A DNA stretch of 64,000 nt. It comes from Prostheceraeus crozeri (Eukaryota > Platyhelminthes > Polycladida > Euryleptidae). Both the position numbers and the translations under genes were made by a program. The stretch covers positions 124,001-188,000 of the forward strand of contig CAJQUW010015384.1 of the NCBI GenBank assembly GCA_907163375.1, in the 5' to 3' direction. Below, piece after piece: positions 56,701-62,700 of the stretch (positions are counted from its first letter, which is position 1; each line of letters opens with the position of its first letter). The notes below the pieces were generated by a model that searched no databases, was not told the DNA's origin, and saw only the letters and a program-made list of their open reading frames with translations.

Positions 56701-59700
56701 GAATATCCAAATAGCTTATTTACACTTACCATAAAGTAATGAAGAACCGTGTAATTAACATATCAACATAAGTAAATACTATAAATGCAGAACAGGAGCG
56801 GGAACTCAGCGAACTACCACCTCTTACAGATCACAGCGACTATCAGATGATTTCTCTAACGCATTAGAGCAGTAGATAATTTTCACTGTCATCTCAAAAA
56901 TGAAATGGTCTTTGGTGAAGACTCAAATGAATAGATAGAAAATCCGCATTTCTATGCTCATTTACCGAATAATGATAGAAAAGATCGAATAAATAAGTTA
57001 TTCAAATTATGACAGGGGTGGCATGACACCCATATATATATATATATATATCATATACACCATATATACCATATATACACCCATATATGATTACATATAT
57101 TTCATATTTTTAATCATTATTTTCGATTAACGCTCGAAGAAATACGAATCTTCTGTCTCATTATGGTAATCAAAAAACTGATAAATACAGAAGACAAATT
57201 CAAATCAATATTTAAGATGAATCAAATTGTACTTTCATCCATTTGACTACTTGATCAACACGATTTTTATTAACATACAATTTTATCCGACACATTCTAT
57301 CGATAGATTTAAGATAACATCAAATTATGTGAAATTCCGTGTTGATAACCTTGACCTGTAAATCAATGCCATGTCACCACACGATTTAAGCCAACAGCAA
57401 TGAAAAGTTGAAAATGATAGAATATTTGACAAAGACCTCGAACGCAAATTCCTGGATTATTCGATAATTGGCCTGTCTCGTACTTTTCAGCAAGAAGTTG
57501 CTATACGATAATCGATAAATCGCGCACATTTTTGAGAAATTTCACATGAAGGGAGATGATTACAAGCGATCTTTAACTGATAGTCACAATGATCTAATAA
57601 GATGCTATAACAATCACCTGATGAACAGGAACAATTTTAATACCCTACCAGGATAACACCACCATCACTGAAAACAATAAGGCATCGGACTGAATCTCAC
57701 GAATATTAATAGTAACAGACAGGAATTACATCACATTGGCATGCATATTTGGTTGTAAGCTCACTACGTTTATTACAACATTCAGACATAGACGAATAAA
57801 ATCTGTTCAATTTCCTAAATACCAACACGAGTGGAATTCGAATGTGACGTTCACAAATTTGGTAATAAATTGAGTGACTCAGAAATTGCGATCAGCCCCT
57901 TATGTCGTGCTTTGATAAATAACTAGAAGACAATATCAGTGCTTAGAAATTTAGACAGCATTTATTGAAGGGTCAATTTTAGTTACACACCCATTTTAGT
58001 TACACACTAACACTTGAAAGTATCGAGAAAAAGGGTGTAACCCGAATATTAGGAGTTGATTTTTAATCGCATTTGGATAGTGATTTAACCCCATCCATGC
58101 TGGGGGTGATTCGGCGCTATGTCGCATTGTGGACATCTCCGAATGAGCCGCCCAACCTCCGCTTTGGTGACTTTTATTTCTATCGGATTTTCAAAAATTT
58201 CACCAAAAAACGTTGGATTTCGAAGACTGGAAAGTCAAATTGTAAACCGATTTTGAAAAATACTTTCTTCGAAAGTCAAAAAATGGCCACTTACATGTAG
58301 TACAAATATCTTACATAATTAACGACTTTTAACACATGGATTTTCAATGTGAATCAGTATGAATCATATCTATCTATTATGCCATAGACATAGAATATAG
58401 TATTGGAAATTCAATTAAAATATAAATGCTGTTTCGTAAAATACCTGGTAAAGGCTCATATGAACAGTCATTTCTATGTCTTTTCCCAATCATTTGAAAT
58501 ACTAGGGTCGTTCCTCTTCTATATGATCACATTTGAAGTTACTTTAAAATATAGAATATCATCCCACACATACACTGTCAATCATGAAAGAAAATCTTCC
58601 ACTTTTCATTTACGCATATTTGAGTTAATCCTATCAATCTCCTTTTGTACTCATCAATAATTTATCAGTGCATTCAACTAGCTTGGCATCGTTGATAGCA
58701 ATAATGAATGAGATAATCTTAAAAAAATTTCAAAATTTCAAATTTGATTTTAAATTTTGAATTGCTATTTATAGCATGAATATGGGCGAGTTAGAGCAAA
58801 TTAATACAACCATTTGAAAGTGCAGAACTTAGTTTATCAGTACTTAGGAAGTTAAGGGGGAGAGAATCACCCCGCCAGGACATCGATGCGTTTTAGAGCT
58901 CGTTATGGATAGGTTTATTGCATATCCTTGCTAAAAGTCGCCTTTCAGAGAGGAAGATGAAAAGAGTATGAAGCCTAAAGCAAATTTACATGTAAATTTA
59001 CATATACTTTATCAACGCTATATCCACGAATTCAATAGATGTAGGCCTACATCATAGATTTCTATAATCAATATATTAGAAACAGAGACAAATGTATCAG
59101 TATATTGCATCTTCAAATACACCTCGCCAAGCAGCTGGGAAAATAAGTTTACAGCATCGGATTTCAAAACAACGAATCCCATTAGAAATACCGGTTATCA
59201 TAATGCTAAATGGTCACAGTAACTCTCAGGCAATCATGATGAAAGATTCTCTCTCATGGGTTGAGTTGTTCGAAAATATGTGATAGGGGACCTGAAGATT
59301 CAAAGACACTAAAATTGATTTCGCCGCTCCGGCCTGATCACTAAGAGCATGATGAACTATGTGATATGTGATCAGCCGGACCGGCGAAATCGATTTTATT
59401 ATCTGTCAATTTGATGCGCTGAAAGACTTGCATTATAATCATTTCCTAATACATTTCTTTCAACAATTATGTTATAACCCAATTTCGACTCTACTTGCGC
59501 TTCATTTTTCAAAAAATTATTTTTCATAAATATAAATTAATTGTGGCTGTCGGAAATGCAATTTGTGAGACACTGTTTGATATGAAGTGATGACGACAGA
59601 GCCGAATGGAAAAAAGGCAAGTGATACCTATAACCGATGTCAGGAAAGCTGGAAACGTATAATAGGAATGAGAGAGGCGTGGCTAAATGCAGAATCTTCT

Positions 59701-62700
59701 TTATATAACTGCTTATGATATGCAATTTTATTTTACACATTTGAGAATGATTTATTCATGTGTTCATTAGCTTCAAGTAATCAACTAAATGTTGCTGGAG
59801 ACATCTGCAACTTTATGTATCTGGTTATTACACAGAGTTTAATTTTTCCCTTCATGACGTTTTGTCACCAGAATTATAGCGATAAAATGGGAAAACATGA
59901 AGTATAAAAGGATGGTTTTGAAGCAATGAGTATTTGAGTAGAGAGGTTCGACATTGAATCTGGCTTGATACAATTCATGACTGCTTTGCTGCTCTTGTGC
60001 CCTGACAAAGGACGAACGTCCGAAACGTCGGCAATAAACGTATAATTTCGAGTAATTTTTGGCCTTATTACTTTATCTGGACGTATCAACCTTATTTTCA
60101 AATCATGAATCCTAAGAAAACTCCTGCTCACGGCACTTTTGTATGATTGCTTTGATTGATAAACTTCATTTATTTCTTCAATTTTCTGGTTATTAGTTGC
60201 ATGAATTGGTCATCAAACACTGAATGGACGCACGCAGGAAATGCAACAGCTGAGCAACTGATGCGAGCATACATTTGTACATTGATGATATTCGTCCGGC
60301 AGACAGAGTGAGTTTCACCCTAATATCACGAAACTACTCGTCCAACACGCACTTCTGATGCGCGCGATATAGTTCAGCAACCAGAACGAGTTTCTGCACG
60401 GAACGATGCCCAAAGTGAGACATTCACAGAATGATGCACACTCTATGTCTACCACATACATGGGTCTCTGCCGAGTTCCTCTTCTTGCCAGACATGATCA
60501 AAGAAAAACACATGTTAATCGCAGGTTGAAGTTCATGTTAAAAATGAAATTTTCTAAGTTTTCTCTGATTAAGCGAAAAATATAAGTGCTAAGCCCAGAG
60601 TCACAATTTTTGACATGGAATGTCCTCAGATCATTTCCTCACATGTATGTGTCAGTATCATGCTTCTGATCGGCAATGTATGCGAGAAAGTAGTTAAATC
60701 TGGATTTACTTGCTCAAAATGCTTGTGTTCGCCGAGATTAGGAGGACCTGCCAAATCTGAATGTGTTTAGCTTCATAGACACGGGCGTATGAGCATGATA
60801 GGAAGTGACCAGAAGACATTCCATGTCAAAAATTATGACTCTGGGGTTAGCACTTATACAGTCCGTTTCATAAAAAGTGGATCATCCTAAAATTTGACTA
60901 AGTAAAACATAAGTATGATACAGAAAAATTTTTTCATGTTATTTCATGTCCCTAATATATTTAAATGTCCTTATATAATCTGATAAGCTATGATACAGTA
61001 ACGGTTCTTAAGAAGCTAATATTTTGTGGCCCTACCCTTATTGTCAATGACATTACCAATTCGTCTAGGCATTGATTCGATGATATCGTTGATTTTTGAC
61101 TGATCTAACTTTCTCCACTCTCTTTTTAACAGTGACGTAAGTTGTGATACGCCATCTGTAGGTAGCAGTGAACGACGAACGTTAAGTTTTAGAATACTCC
61201 ATACATTTTCTACGGGATTCAGATCAGGAGAACGAGCTGGCCAAGATAATGTCCTAAGCCCTAATTGAGACTTGCATAAGTTGACTCTACTCCTCCTGTG
61301 ACACGTAGCATTATCATCCATAAATAACCAAGTCGATGGATCACCAAGTGGATCTGTCATTTGGCCAATGTTCATTCGTAAAACATTCACATAGCGTTCA
61401 GAATTCATGGTTCCTTGCTGCATGTGAAGTTCAGAGCGGCCATTGGTCCAAATGCCAGCCCTGCAAAGGCTGACACTTTGCCTTTTGTGAATGCGATCTC
61501 GTTATTGTTTATTTGTGCTTTGTATTGTTTTCAACCGGTAAGAGATAGATTTCTAGCTGAAAGCAATCAGGAGTGCTGCCAACACCACCGCAACGAAGTC
61601 AGGAAGCTATGGAACATGAAGTCCAGTTAATCACATGTAGCAGTTACATTCTTGTTGATGAATAATGGTGCTATACTGGCTCTGATTGACCGATTTTCTT
61701 TATTTTTGTTTTGCTTGATAGCTTTTGGCTTGTAGAACAACATATTACATAACAAAGGAAACAAATGTAATTTTATAAGAGTGAGGTATGATTTTGTGTA
61801 ACATTTCTAAATGAAGAACAAATTATCTACTACTTTTTTATCTATAACAGGAAAACAACTCAATATTCATGCTTGAAATTTCCAAGAATGATATTAGTAA
61901 GCACAACTGACATATCTTCCAAATTTCAGAGAAATTCGTTCAAGTTTGGCGGAGTTAGACAAAGTTGAAGTTAAGGCGATGTTTAAGGGTGATCCATTTT
62001 TTATGAAACAATCTGTAGTTTCGCTTGATTAGAGAAAATTTAGAAAATTTCATTCTAACCAAAAATTTCAATCTGCGTTCAATTGGATTAACGTGTTTTT
62101 CTTTGATAGTGTCTGACAAGAGGAACCAGATAGAACTCGGCAGACGTGCAGATTCGTGGTAGGCATAGAGTGTGCATCATTCTGTGAAAGTCTCATTTTC
62201 GGTCTCATTCCCTGCTGAAACTCGTTTTGGTTGGCGGACTATATCGCGCGCATCAGAAGTGCGCGTTGGACGAGTAGTTTCGTGATAAGGGTGGACAGTA
62301 CCAAACAGTTACACAGCTGCTTTGTAACCTACATAATCAAGTTCATCAACAATCATAGGCAGAGATAGCAATGAAATCTCTAGAACGGAAATGTAGCTTC
62401 ATGCAATACACAAAAATCTAAATCTGCGCAATTCTATGCTTTTCATTGATTATTCATGCCTCAAGTTAATTCACCCGGCTGAGCCGCAACCTTGAGTCAA
62501 TTTCTATTCTAGTCAACTTCAGATAAATAATATATTTCTATGTTTATCAACAACATAGATAGAACAGGGATGTCAATGATCTGCAAATGCCAGGTGAGAC
62601 TGTTTTGTTATGGATTTCTGGTTCTGTCCATGTCACTAATGACGGGTGACTCATGGAGGCAATTGTGGATTAGTGAATACAATGAGGGATTCAGTATAGA

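Larger units (their letters stand above)
54843..60000. other. TRPM intron, no gene seen
   Basis: Short open frames only. It contains a hairpin at 55996-56024 (CACCGACGG/CCGTCGGTG), a TA microsatellite at 57031-57095 and a GC-rich hairpin at 59311-59397. A 93-codon minus-strand frame at 55510-55791 is not needed by the TRPM splice phases and has no domain I know. Confidence 0.4.
60316..62293. mobile_element. Foldback element split by a hairpin and a Tc1 transposon
   Basis: The outer arms 60316-60578 and 62019-62293 are reverse complements (outer ends CACCCTAATATCACGAAACT and complement). Removing the two inserts leaves a nearly perfect hairpin of about 540 bp whose apex is a few bases around a TA. 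Into that TA went a smaller hairpin element (60581-60857) and a Tc1 element (60859-62015), so the nest is TA-hairpin-TA-Tc1-TA. Confidence 0.8.

Noticed and set aside
57031-57095. TA-rich stretch as an attachment site or origin
   Set aside because: It is an ordinary dinucleotide microsatellite.
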